Source: Paenibacillus terrigena DSM 21567
Lineage (GTDB): Bacteria > Bacillota > Bacilli > Paenibacillales > Paenibacillaceae
DNA length: 64,000 nt
Assembly: GCF_000374845.1 (NCBI RefSeq)
Contig: NZ_KB895413.1
Span: 558,001 to 622,000, forward strand
Direction: 5' to 3'
Shown here: piece after piece, positions 25,974-35,132 of the stretch
Layout: each line of letters starts with the position of its first letter
Position numbering within the stretch: the stretch's first letter is position 1
Program-made: the position numbers and the translations under genes
The notes under the pieces: model-generated
Seen by the model: only the letters and a program-made list of their open reading frames with translations
What the model was told of the DNA's origin: nothing
The model's database searches: none

Positions 25974-26095
25974 TGATCAACTAAGACAAAGCATATGCTC
26001 CCTGTTCGCGTTAACTTATTATTTATTCATATTTGTAACATTTTCCAGAGCATAAACGTCTAGGGGAGAATAAATGATATACGGAGGGAAACAAG

Positions 26096-26968
26096 ATGAG
26101 AAATGTAATGATAAAACCACTGATGCTGCTTATGTTAATCGCCATCTTCAGCATGGGCATTAGCGGTTCCGCTTTTGCTCATAAAGGGAACAATGAGAGT
26201 AAACAAGACAGGAAGGACAGCTTGAACGCGGCAACAGCAGTGACCATGATCGTAAAAGGCTTGGATTTAAACATCGACAATATTAAATTTATCAAGCAAC
26301 CGGAGGCGAGCGACTATTTTACGAAGGTTAAAAACGACTCCTCATACGCGGAATACTTCATCATCGCTCAAATAAACGGGCTAGCAATTCCGAAAGACAT
26401 TAATCCTTCCGCTAAAGTCACCCGGGAGCAATTCGCCAAATGGCTTTTTGGGGCATTAAGCCATAAGGGAGATTATGCATGGATCGAAATTTTCCAAAGC
26501 GTTTCGGATGCCGACCAAGTGACAAACGGGTACATGGACAGTATTCAGAAGTTGCTCATTGCCAAGATCGTATCCCTAGACAGCAAGCAACGCTTCTATC
26601 CTAAGAGCTATATCACTCGCGCAGAAGCTGCCGATATGATCAGTAAAACGTTAAAATTCATTCAAAACACAAAATCGGAAACACCTGATCCTTCTTTTGG
26701 CCAAGTAAAAATCACTTCGGACAAAGAAACAGATTCTGTCACCCGAGTTACGTTATCCACTCTGGCTCCTCATTCTGGATATGGACTCGAGATTACGGGC
26801 ATCCAATTCTCGAAAGGCATAGCTACGATTCAATATAGAATCGTGCAGCCTGATCCTGACAAAATGTACACCCAAGTCATTACGGAGTTGAAAGCCGTGA
26901 CTTATATCCCTTCGGACCTCAAAGCTGTACTAGGGGCAGTACAACCCACACTCACATTCCAAGGCTAG
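26096..26968 (+). CDS. Secreted SLH-like protein with PrcB-type C-terminal domain
   Basis: 290 residues. Signal peptide (LMLLMLIAIFSMGISGSAFA) cleaved near 28. Residues 40-195 contain two to three degenerate S-layer-homology segments (VTREQFAKWLFGAL; YPKSYITRAEAADMISKTL). Residues about 210-285 resemble the PrcB protease-complex domain (HSGYGLEITGIQFSKG...). It is likely cell-wall associated. The ribosome site is GGAGGGAAAC. It is alone between family A elements. The PrcB assignment is less certain than SLH. Confidence 0.75.
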   Translation: MRNVMIKPLMLLMLIAIFSMGISGSAFAHKGNNESKQDRKDSLNAATAVTMIVKGLDLNIDNIKFIKQPEASDYFTKVKNDSSYAEYFIIAQINGLAIPKDINPSAKVTREQFAKWLFGALSHKGDYAWIEIFQSVSDADQVTNGYMDSIQKLLIAKIVSLDSKQRFYPKSYITRAEAADMISKTLKFIQNTKSETPDPSFGQVKITSDKETDSVTRVTLSTLAPHSGYGLEITGIQFSKGIATIQYRIVQPDPDKMYTQVITELKAVTYIPSDLKAVLGAVQPTLTFQG

Positions 26969-26991
26969 TCTTTGTCGGTTAAGGTGGTTCG

Positions 26992-27075
26992 CAATCAAAA
27001 CACGATAGTTGAATAAAACATAATGAGCAGGCTGTGGCAGCCTGCTCATTTTATTAAGTGAACGGGAAGTAAAAC
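26992..27075 (+). repeat. Family A repeat, complete
   Basis: Left part AAAACACGATAGTTGAATAA, hairpin ATGAGCAGGCTG-tgg-CAGCCTGCTCAT, and right TTAAGTGAACGGGAAGTAA. Confidence 0.65.
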
Positions 27076-27239
27076 ACATACTTACAGAACTTTAAAATCT
27101 GCACTTCAAACGTAGGTAAAGTACTTTTTAAAATGTATTATCTATATATTTCTTTAACAACCTTGATTATGATTACATTCGAAGTCCAAGTATTTACTTG
27201 GTAGGAAGCGCTATCAATTAATCCGAATTGAGGAGAAAA

Positions 27240-28736
27240 ATGAAAACATCTATCCATACTGAAGTAAGTGAAAAGTTAAATACTTACATGAATACATTAG
27301 AGGATCAAGGATATTTCAATGGAGCGGTACTGGTTGCTCAGGAAAACCAGATATTATTGAGTAAAGGTTTCGGTATGGCCAATTTTGAGCATGATATACG
27401 AAATACTTCAACAACGAAGTTTCGTCTCGGTGCAATAACCAAGAGTTTTACAGCAATAGCTATCATCCAGTTACAGGATCAAGGATTACTTAGCGTCAAT
27501 GATCCAATCGATTTGTACATACCGAACTATCCAAATGGAAATGTCATAACCATAGATCATTTACTTACCAACGCATCAGGGATTCAAGATTATCCAAATT
27601 TTCCTTTTTATTGGGAAAAGACAATGAGACTTTATTCGACTATAGAGCAAACAATTGAATCGTTTAAAGATAAACCGCTGCAATTTGCGCCAGGGGAAGG
27701 CTACAATTACACAAGCTCGCCCTTCATTTTGTTAAGTTACATCATCGAGAAGATCTCAGGGATGTCGTATCAAAAATATATAACAGATAATATCATAATC
27801 CCTTTGAATATAAGAAATACGGGGGTTGAAGATGGCAGAACACTTCTGAAACATTGCGCTTCGGGTTACTCAATATGTAAGGGAATTATCCCAACCGAGT
27901 ATGTAGAAATGTCATTGCATGCAGGGGCCGGAGGGATGTATTCCACAGTCGAGGATCTTTATCTCTGGGACCAGGCTTTATCTAGGAACGGAATTCTCAG
28001 TCAGCAGCAATGGGAGCAATTATTCGGGAGTAATACCTCGCCATTTGGCAGCTACGGTTGGGTAGTCACAGAACAATTCATCAACAACAAGCCAAGAAAA
28101 CGGGCATGGCACAGTGGGACCATGAATGGTTTTTATGGGGAATTTAATCGCTATTTAGACGAGGATATCACTATTATTGTATTGAGCAATGTGAACCTTA
28201 CACCTGTTGATGTCATCTGCGAGTGTTTAGCGAAAATAGTGATGGGTGAAGAAGTCCTTCCACCAAATCCCGTATCTCGGATAAGTATAGCCTCCGATGA
28301 ATTAAGAAAATTTGCTGGAATTTATAACATTGGTGAAGAGGAGACAACTATTAAAAACTTCGCAAGGGCGACTGAGTTAAGGGAAGCCTTGGATAAACTA
28401 TCAAGTATCGATAAGCCTAAATTCGCCGTCGGATTGTTTTATGAAATATTTGACCAGCACGGCATCGACCCTTCAAAAACCGTTGTAGTAACCTATGAAG
28501 ATGATACCATTTACTTGTTCATGCAAAAAAATAAAGGTGCATGGTTTAAGTACGAAATCGTTCCGATCTCAAAACAAGATAACTTCCTAGTATGTACTAC
28601 GTTGCACGTAAAAGAACAGATAGAATTCCGAATCGAACCAAACGGACGACTAAGGTTAATTCATATAGATCCGCATGGTCATCGTACTGATGCGATTAAC
28701 ATATTTCCGATGGGGCAGGATAATTCAAATAATTAA
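27240..28736 (+). CDS. Beta-lactamase-fold protein lacking the catalytic Ser
   Basis: 498 residues of the serine beta-lactamase/esterase fold. The SxxK motif reads A65-I-T-K68 in FRLGAITKSF, where family members have FRxGSxTKxF, so the nucleophile is replaced by Ala. The third motif WHSGTMNGF is intact, while YxN reads YTS. The C-terminal 130 residues form an extra domain. No signal peptide is seen, so it may be a cytoplasmic binding protein. The ATG at 27240 follows GAGGAG. The next gene, an AraC-type regulator, lies about 110 bases downstream. Confidence 0.8.
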   Translation: MKTSIHTEVSEKLNTYMNTLEDQGYFNGAVLVAQENQILLSKGFGMANFEHDIRNTSTTKFRLGAITKSFTAIAIIQLQDQGLLSVNDPIDLYIPNYPNGNVITIDHLLTNASGIQDYPNFPFYWEKTMRLYSTIEQTIESFKDKPLQFAPGEGYNYTSSPFILLSYIIEKISGMSYQKYITDNIIIPLNIRNTGVEDGRTLLKHCASGYSICKGIIPTEYVEMSLHAGAGGMYSTVEDLYLWDQALSRNGILSQQQWEQLFGSNTSPFGSYGWVVTEQFINNKPRKRAWHSGTMNGFYGEFNRYLDEDITIIVLSNVNLTPVDVICECLAKIVMGEEVLPPNPVSRISIASDELRKFAGIYNIGEEETTIKNFARATELREALDKLSSIDKPKFAVGLFYEIFDQHGIDPSKTVVVTYEDDTIYLFMQKNKGAWFKYEIVPISKQDNFLVCTTLHVKEQIEFRIEPNGRLRLIHIDPHGHRTDAINIFPMGQDNSNN

Positions 28737-28844
28737 AGAATTATTACAAAGTAGAACTTTTCAATCATCTGATATTTTGCTGCATGAAAAGTCAGGCGAC
28801 TTGATCTACCCCATGATATGCTCCTTTTGAAAGGAGGGATCGCC

Positions 28845-29762
28845 GTGGATTGGCTTCAACGTATGAACCATGCTATTGAATATATTGAGGACAACTTAGA
28901 AAATAATATTGATTATGAACAGATTGCTAGAATTGCTTTATGTTCTGTTTATCAATTTCAACGTATGTTTTCATTTGTACTTGAAATACCTTTATCAGAA
29001 TATATCAGGCGCAGAAGGCTTACGCTTGCCGCCTTTGATTTACAAAACAAAAAGAATAAAGTGATTGATATAGCCTTGAAATATGGATATGAAACGCCAG
29101 AATCATTTTCACGAGCATTTCAAAATATGCATGGTATGACTCCTACATCAGCGCGCAATGCCGGAAGTCAGCTAAAAGCCTATCCTCGCATCTCCTTTCA
29201 AATTATATTAAAAGGAGTTGTAGGGATGAATTATCGAATTGAGAAACGGGATGCTTTTCAAGTTTTTGGACTAGAGGATATATACAATATAGACGATATT
29301 GCGAACCAACAAGGCGTATCGATCCCGGAGGTATGGCAAAACATATGTAAGAATGGCGAGTTTGATAGATTACGCCAGTCGGTTATTGGGGATTGGTGGT
29401 GCGAAGGCAATTTCAGCAAGGAACTTGGAGCAGTTTTTGCATACGATTCTTACAAATTCACAAGTAATACCACTTTCCCTTATCTTATCGGGTGTTATAA
29501 ATCGGAGAATAGTAAGGTCGATGGATATACCGTTGTTAATGTTCCAGCATCGACTTGGGCGGTATTTTCAACATTAGATGATGGGAATGGCAGCGGCAAC
29601 TATGATTTGCGCTCATTAAAAAATCGGATATTTTCTGAATGGCTACAAACATCAAAGTTTAATGTTTTAGATGGCGGCAATTTCGAAATGTATTGTACAA
29701 ACGAAGACGGTTTTGAGTATTGTGAGTTATGGTATCGTATTGAGGAAAAGCAAATGGGATAA
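28845..29762 (+). CDS. AraC-type regulator with GyrI-like domain
   Basis: 305 residues. Double HTH (YEQIARIALCSVYQFQRMFS; VIDIALKYGYETPESFSRAF) then a full GyrI-like effector domain from about residue 125 (MNYRIEKRDAFQVFGLED; VPASTWAVFSTLDD; FEYCELWYRIEEKQ). The GTG at 28845 has AAAGGAGGG upstream. Members sense drugs or other amphipathic compounds and activate efflux or detoxification genes. It is a paralogue of 24027 and 30033. Followed by a full family A element. Confidence 0.9.
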   Translation: MDWLQRMNHAIEYIEDNLENNIDYEQIARIALCSVYQFQRMFSFVLEIPLSEYIRRRRLTLAAFDLQNKKNKVIDIALKYGYETPESFSRAFQNMHGMTPTSARNAGSQLKAYPRISFQIILKGVVGMNYRIEKRDAFQVFGLEDIYNIDDIANQQGVSIPEVWQNICKNGEFDRLRQSVIGDWWCEGNFSKELGAVFAYDSYKFTSNTTFPYLIGCYKSENSKVDGYTVVNVPASTWAVFSTLDDGNGSGNYDLRSLKNRIFSEWLQTSKFNVLDGGNFEMYCTNEDGFEYCELWYRIEEKQMG

Positions 29763-29776
29763 GCACAAAGCTCGCT

Positions 29777-29855
29777 CTGCTAATGAAGCACGATAGTTCA
29801 ATGCTTAAAGGCTGCCATATGGCAGCCTATTCTTATCTAACGGGCAGTTTAGTAA
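29777..29855 (+). repeat. Family A repeat, complete
   Basis: Left GCTAATGAAGCACGATAG plus TTCAAT, hairpin AGGCTGCC-ata-TGGCAGCCT, and right TATCTAACGGGCAGTTTAGT. Confidence 0.68.
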
Positions 29856-30032
29856 ATTAGATAGAAGGTAATATTTAGATTGCATCGAATTATTAAGTGT
29901 TTAAAAAATCTTGGAGAGTAACAATAGCTGAAGATGCACTTTGCTTAATTATCACCCTGCAAAAATTGAACTAGAAAAGTCGGATGTCAAATATGGGACC
30001 CTGCTAATCTATAGCAGAAAGGAGGCCATTGA

Positions 30033-30917
30033 ATGAATATGCTGGAAAATTTGAACGGAGCATTAGAATACATTGAACAAAATCTTGAGAATGGAATAGA
30101 TGAACATGAGGTGGCTAAACGCGCATATTGTTCTGTATATCATTTCAAGAGGATGTTTTCATATTTGGCGGGTATTCCTCTCCAAGAATACATTCGTCGT
30201 AGACGCCTTACACTTGCAGCTTTTGATTTGCGAAATAGTAGGCTCAGGGTGATCGACATCGCAGTAAAATACGGATACAGTTCACCCGATGCGTTTACAC
30301 GTGCATTTCTAAGCTTACATGGAACAACCCCAACCGAAGCAAGAACTAACAACCGTTCACTAAAAGCATATCCTCCAATGACCTTTCGATTATCTATAGG
30401 AGGTAGTGAGCCAATGAAGTATAGGATTGAGTATAAGGATTCGTTTCAACTGGTTGGGATCACGAATCGTGTTACAGCAGTAGATGTTGGGGAGCATCCA
30501 GGTGTAGAACAGGTTTGGAAATCAACAGACAATGAAACGTATGCCGAACTAAAATCCCTTAACAATCAAGAGCCTTACGGAATTCTTCATGTGAGTTTTG
30601 GAGAAGGTGTACGTGAGAAGCGAGATTATGATTATTACTTGGCCGTAGCAACTACGAACCCTTGCCCCGAAACCTTCTCACAATTCATTGTGCCAGCTAA
30701 GACATGGGTCGTATTTGAAATGAAAGTTCCTTGGGAAAAAGAAAAATGGCATCGCATCTATGGGGAATGGTTTCCTTCCTCAGGATATGAGCAAGTTGAA
30801 GGACCTATGATACAGGTTGGTCCTGAAATCCAAATTGGCGTTGAAAAACAGGTGTTTACTGAAGAATTGGATGTCGAATTATGGATTCCCGTTACTAAGG
30901 TTCAGCAGAATAGATAA
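30033..30917 (+). CDS. AraC-type regulator with GyrI-like domain
   Basis: 294 residues. HTH pair (EHEVAKRAYCSVYHFKRMFS; VIDIAVKYGYSSPDAFTRAF) and a complete GyrI-like domain (MKYRIEYKDSFQLVGITNRV; IVPAKTWVVFEMKVPW; ELWIPVTKVQ). Good ribosome site AAAGGAGG. It is most similar to the genes at 24027 and 28845, forming a trio with two APH-fold kinases nearby. Each has its own family A element, so they may have been acquired or copied as separate units. Confidence 0.9.
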   Translation: MNMLENLNGALEYIEQNLENGIDEHEVAKRAYCSVYHFKRMFSYLAGIPLQEYIRRRRLTLAAFDLRNSRLRVIDIAVKYGYSSPDAFTRAFLSLHGTTPTEARTNNRSLKAYPPMTFRLSIGGSEPMKYRIEYKDSFQLVGITNRVTAVDVGEHPGVEQVWKSTDNETYAELKSLNNQEPYGILHVSFGEGVREKRDYDYYLAVATTNPCPETFSQFIVPAKTWVVFEMKVPWEKEKWHRIYGEWFPSSGYEQVEGPMIQVGPEIQIGVEKQVFTEELDVELWIPVTKVQQNR

Positions 30918-30921
30918 TTGT

Positions 30922-30995
30922 ACAGACTGCCGATATTGAACGGCAGTCTTGCTGTGTTTTTAGAAAAATTCATTGAAGTAACAGGCAGTTTAATG
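30922..30995 (+). repeat. Family A repeat, hairpin plus right half
   Basis: AGACTGCCG-atattgaa-CGGCAGTCT, then TTGAAGTAACAGGCAGTTTA. The hairpin may terminate the AraC-type gene. Confidence 0.6.
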
Positions 30996-31025
30996 AAAAG
31001 ATATTGAGTTAATTTAAAAGCTATT

Positions 31026-31054
31026 AAGCTAGCAGGACACTATACCGCGCAATA
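31026..31054 (+). repeat. Family A left half, degenerate
   Basis: AGCTAGCAGGACACTATACC followed by GCGCAATAA. The ABC permease fragment begins at its right edge. Confidence 0.4.
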
Positions 31055-31206
31055 ACCATTTAGTCGTTTTGACCATGCTGTTCAACGTTGGATTTATCCC
31101 GACTTGTCTGGTAGTCAAAAAATATTTGCTGAATACGATCTGGTCCTTTAGCGCTATCGACTCGTTTATCTTGGTCATTACAAATTTGGATCCAAAAACC
31201 CGTTGA
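31051..31206 (+). pseudogene. Internal fragment of an LplC-type ABC permease
   Basis: About 50 codons read LVVLTMLFNVGFIPTCLVVK then KYLLNTIWSF and IDSFILVITNL before a stop. This matches the third helix region of the LplC-type permease at 32346 (MFFGGGMIPTYLAYKSL...LDTIW). No start, no C-terminal EAA loop. It sits just upstream of an intact sugar ABC operon, so it is a remnant of an older or duplicated operon, cut at a family A edge. Confidence 0.5.
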
Positions 31207-31399
31207 CAAATGGTATTTTGTCCAATTATGATTGCTGTGTCAAGGGGTAATTTTGGCAAAAAAATGAATTCTGACTGATACGCCAAATGAAACCAAGATG
31301 TGTTTTTCAAGTAAGGATGAAAAGGAGAGGATCGAACATAAAGTAACTGACAGAGATGGGCATATAGCGATAATAAGTGTAAAACAATGAGGTGAGCGT

Positions 31400-32341
31400 T
31401 TGTCGACGACTACGGAAAAGATAACTAAAATGTCGTTTATTTCAAAATTTAAACATGACTGGAAATGTAACCGCTTTCTCATGCTGATGTCGCTTCCAGG
31501 GTTAATCATGATCGCCTTGTTTGCTTATTACCCCATGGTCGGTATTGTAACTGCCTTTCAAAATTTCAGTTTGTTTTTAGGAATTAGTGGCTCGGAATGG
31601 ATCGGCTTTGATAACTTTATTCGATTTTTTAAAGATCCTAACTTTTTTAGAATTATTAAAAACACGTTTGTTCTTGGTTCTGTTAACTTGCTGTGGGCTT
31701 TTCCCGCCCCCATTATTCTGGCGTTGTTGATTAACGAAGTGATACATCCCAAAATGAAGAGGTTTATTCAAACTGCTACGTATTTACCTTACTTTATTTC
31801 GGTTGTTGTCATTGTGGGCATTATGAAATCCATTTTTAGTGGTAATGGTATTGTAAATGAATTGTTAGCAAATTTCGGTGTTAACCCGATCCAATTTTTT
31901 AACGAATCCGGTTACTTTAGAAGCTTGTATGTTGGCTCAGGTATTTGGCAGGAAATTGGTTATTCCAGCATACTCTACTTGGCGGCCATTACAGGAATTG
32001 ACGCAGAAATGTATGAAGCGGCTAAGATGGATGGCTGTTCTAAGTTTAAACAGATTTTTCACATCACCCTGCCCAGCCTCCGCCCAACCATCATTACTTT
32101 GCTAATTTTATCCATTGGCGGTATTATCAGCGTTGGATTCGATAAAATTCTGTTAATGTATAGCCCTGCCACATATGATGTTGCCGATGTTATCTCTACG
32201 TATGTTTACCGTAAAGGTATAATCGACCAAGATTATGGATTTTCAAGTGCGATTGGGTTGTTTAACAGTTTGGTTGCCATTGTTTTTGTATTCGGAGCAA
32301 ACTATTTCTCCAGAAAACTTCTAAAGGAAAGTTTATGGTGA
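31400..32341 (+). CDS. Sugar ABC transporter permease (LplB type)
   Basis: 313 residues, six membrane helices, EAA loop EAAKMDGCSKFKQIFHITLP near residue 200. TTG start with GAGGTGAG upstream. First gene of a three-gene operon with the LplC-type permease (5 bases downstream) and a binding lipoprotein. As with the minus-strand set, no ATPase gene is present. The protein is divergent from the 12396 permease, so the two transporters are distinct systems. Confidence 0.92.
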   Translation: MSTTTEKITKMSFISKFKHDWKCNRFLMLMSLPGLIMIALFAYYPMVGIVTAFQNFSLFLGISGSEWIGFDNFIRFFKDPNFFRIIKNTFVLGSVNLLWAFPAPIILALLINEVIHPKMKRFIQTATYLPYFISVVVIVGIMKSIFSGNGIVNELLANFGVNPIQFFNESGYFRSLYVGSGIWQEIGYSSILYLAAITGIDAEMYEAAKMDGCSKFKQIFHITLPSLRPTIITLLILSIGGIISVGFDKILLMYSPATYDVADVISTYVYRKGIIDQDYGFSSAIGLFNSLVAIVFVFGANYFSRKLLKESLW

Positions 32342-32345
32342 TGTC

Positions 32346-33239
32346 ATGAAAAAAAATCCTTACAAAATCAAAGAACCAATGGGAGATCGGGTCTTTCTTT
32401 CCGTTGTGTACGTCATTTTGGCTATTGTTGTACTAGCTATGCTCTATCCCTTTGTATACGTTGTGTCTGTATCTATTAGCGATCCCGCAGAAGTCATTGC
32501 GGGGAAAGTTGCCTTTTTTCCAAAAGGTTTTGACCTAGGTGCATTCAAGACCATGATAAACCATCCTATTTTTTTTACGGCATATAAAAACACAATTGTG
32601 TATACTGCGCTTGGAACGTTTTTCACCTTATTTTTCACAGCTATAACAGCATATCCACTTTCCAAAGAAAAGTTTCAAATGCGTTCATTTCTCTCCAAGG
32701 TGTACCTGATAACCATGTTTTTTGGTGGCGGTATGATTCCAACCTATTTGGCTTATAAGTCCCTGCATATATTAGACACCATTTGGGTTATGGTTCTTCC
32801 GGGAGCGTTGTCCGCATGGAACATTATTCTCATGAGATCCTTCTTTAGGAATATACCGGAAAGCCTAAGTGAATCTGCTTACATTGATGGGGCGACTGAT
32901 CCTCAAATATTAGTAAAAATCATTTTGCCACTCTCCAAGCCAATCCTGGCAACCATCGGCTTATTTACAGCTGTTGGCATTTGGAATGGATATTTCAATG
33001 CGTTGCTTTACTTAAATGACACCGAAAAGTATCCTTTGCAGATGATTTTAAGAAGTATTCTGGTAGCTGCAACCTTCAATCCAAGCGAAAAAGACGCTTA
33101 TGCTCAATTAAATCACTCGGCAACGGAATCTTTAAAAATGGCATCCATTGTCATCACTACCCTTCCTATTATGTGTATTTATCCTTTTATACAAAAGTAC
33201 TTTGTCAAGGGTCTTATGGTTGGCTCAATAAAAGGATAA
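32346..33239 (+). CDS. Sugar ABC transporter permease (LplC type)
   Basis: 297 residues, six helices, EAA loop ESAYIDGATDPQILVKIILP near residue 180, C-terminus KGLMVGSIKG. It starts five bases after the LplB-type stop and its own stop overlaps the region just before the lipoprotein. It forms the membrane channel with its partner. Confidence 0.92.
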   Translation: MKKNPYKIKEPMGDRVFLSVVYVILAIVVLAMLYPFVYVVSVSISDPAEVIAGKVAFFPKGFDLGAFKTMINHPIFFTAYKNTIVYTALGTFFTLFFTAITAYPLSKEKFQMRSFLSKVYLITMFFGGGMIPTYLAYKSLHILDTIWVMVLPGALSAWNIILMRSFFRNIPESLSESAYIDGATDPQILVKIILPLSKPILATIGLFTAVGIWNGYFNALLYLNDTEKYPLQMILRSILVAATFNPSEKDAYAQLNHSATESLKMASIVITTLPIMCIYPFIQKYFVKGLMVGSIKG

Positions 33240-33272
33240 TTGATGAAATTTACCAATAAGGAGAGATTTATC

Positions 33273-34844
33273 ATGAAAAGATTTTTGGTCTTATTTGTAG
33301 CTATCATGATGTTAGTTGCAGGGTGCAGCAAGCCAAGTGAATCTACCAAAAACACAGAGCCGCCACAGACATCAGACCCCAATGCCGCCGAACAAAAAAT
33401 TAGCGAAAAACCAATTGAAGTTACTTGGTTTTTAATGGCCAATACCCCATACACTGGTGACGAAGAAATTTTTAAGACAATTCAAAAGTACACAAATATT
33501 AAAATCAAACCCATTAGCGTAGCCCGTGCAGACTATACACAAAAATTGAATACCATGTTAGCATCTGGATCACTACCGGATTTGATTACGTTATCAAGAG
33601 ATAATGCAGACCGTTATGGTCCACAAGGAGCATTCTTAGATTTAACGCCTTATATGGAATCAGGTAAGCTTGATAATTACAAAGCAATGTTGGATAAATA
33701 TCCACCTGCCATGGATCTGACTCGTTCGCCTAACGGCAAATTTTATGGCGCCCCAAGAATGTATGATGTGCCATATCGTGCCGATGAAGTTATGTTGGGA
33801 AGAACTGATATTTTCGCAAAAAACAATCTATCCACGAAGTTCGAAACGTTTGACGATTTATACAATACCTTAGTTCAACTGAAGAAACTTTACCCAGATT
33901 CTTACCCCTATTTTGTAAGATGGGGGACGTCTCACCTAATTGGCAACCAAGCTTACTATAGAGGAACGAGTAACACTTTCTATCTAGACGATGCTCAGCA
34001 AAAATATTTATTCGGTCCAGAAAGCCAAGCCTACAAGGAAACGTTGGTATACTTGAATAAATTGTATTCCGAAGGCTTATTAAATCCAAACTTTGCTACG
34101 ATTACAGATGAAGAATGGAATGAACTCTTAGCTACTGGCAAAGGTCTTGTGACCTTTGACTACCCACAAGTTGGCGACGAGATTGTTCAACAAATGGGAA
34201 GCAAAATTCCACAGGGCTTTGAATTTACGGCTATGCTTCAACCTGCGTACAACAATAAAAGAGTTGGTACCGGTGTTTTAAGCGGCTATTTCCAAAGCTA
34301 CAAAGTAATTTCAACCCAATCTAAATACAAAGATGAATTGGTTAATTTTCTGAATTGGTTGTACAGCCCGCAAGGTATCGATGCCATGCAATTTGGTATC
34401 GAAGGCGAATCTTATCAAAAGAATTCCGATGGTACTGTGAAATTTTTAAAGGATTTTCAAACTCCTGCTACACCAAATGGTGCCATCAAGAATACGGGGC
34501 TAAACGACCAAAGTCTTTTCGCTGTTGTAAATCAATCTGCTATTAATACGTTTGAGTTAAATGGTGCTGCCATGAAAAAATCGGTAGCATTTTTGGAAGA
34601 AAACCACGCCTTTGGCAAGGCAGTCTTTGATGCAAAATTTAGCGATACGAATGCGAAAAAAGAATATACCGACCTCAAAACGGCTATTGATACCTATGTA
34701 GAGGAAGCTTCGGTAAACGTGATTATCGGTAAACAAAGCATTGATAAATGGGATTCGGAAGTTATTCCACAGGTTAAAAAACTTGGATCTGACCGAGCTC
34801 TGGAACTAATCAATAAAGCCTATGACGAGACTTTTAAGAAATAA
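33273..34844 (+). CDS. Extracellular solute-binding lipoprotein of the sugar transporter
   Basis: 523 residues. Signal peptide with lipobox LVAGC (Cys near 18), a Ser/Thr/Glu-rich linker, then a family 1 binding fold. The ATG at 33273 is chosen because AAGGAGAG lies eight bases upstream; a TTG at 33240 abuts the permease stop. Third gene of the operon; followed by a strong terminator. The LacI gene at 35133 is the likely local regulator. Confidence 0.9.
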   Translation: MKRFLVLFVAIMMLVAGCSKPSESTKNTEPPQTSDPNAAEQKISEKPIEVTWFLMANTPYTGDEEIFKTIQKYTNIKIKPISVARADYTQKLNTMLASGSLPDLITLSRDNADRYGPQGAFLDLTPYMESGKLDNYKAMLDKYPPAMDLTRSPNGKFYGAPRMYDVPYRADEVMLGRTDIFAKNNLSTKFETFDDLYNTLVQLKKLYPDSYPYFVRWGTSHLIGNQAYYRGTSNTFYLDDAQQKYLFGPESQAYKETLVYLNKLYSEGLLNPNFATITDEEWNELLATGKGLVTFDYPQVGDEIVQQMGSKIPQGFEFTAMLQPAYNNKRVGTGVLSGYFQSYKVISTQSKYKDELVNFLNWLYSPQGIDAMQFGIEGESYQKNSDGTVKFLKDFQTPATPNGAIKNTGLNDQSLFAVVNQSAINTFELNGAAMKKSVAFLEENHAFGKAVFDAKFSDTNAKKEYTDLKTAIDTYVEEASVNVIIGKQSIDKWDSEVIPQVKKLGSDRALELINKAYDETFKK

Positions 34845-34865
34845 TGGATAAAACTTGAGTTGAAC

Positions 34866-34897
34866 GAAGGAGCGTGATGTTATCACGCTCCTTAATT
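34866..34897 (+). terminator. Terminator of the second sugar operon
   Basis: GGAGCGTGAT-gtt-ATCACGCTCC followed by TTAATTT. Confidence 0.7.
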
Positions 34898-35106
34898 TGA
34901 ATAGGGAGAAATTATGTATAGTAAACGGACTATTCAGGACTATCCGGAACCACCTCATATTAAACCTGGAGATTCCTACGTTATCCGAATTAGTTGGCAT
35001 CCTATCACGGGATTTTGATACAGAGGTGGTTTCCATCCAAGAATCCATGGATGAAGCTGCCATTCGCCTGCAAGGGTATGGAACTGCGTCCATAGAGGAG
35101 CAATGA
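34897..35106 (+). CDS. Possible small protein, uncertain
   Basis: A 69-codon ORF from a TTG, with a helical, acidic C-terminal half (VSIQESMDEAAIRLQGYG). A better ribosome site (AGGGAG) points instead at an ATG (34914) in another frame that encodes only 34 codons. Either reading could be a remnant. Little supports it beyond being open between a terminator and the LacI gene. Confidence 0.25.
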   Translation: MNREKLCIVNGLFRTIRNHLILNLEIPTLSELVGILSRDFDTEVVSIQESMDEAAIRLQGYGTASIEEQ

Positions 35107-35132
35107 TTATGAATAATTAAGGAGGTGTCGAA

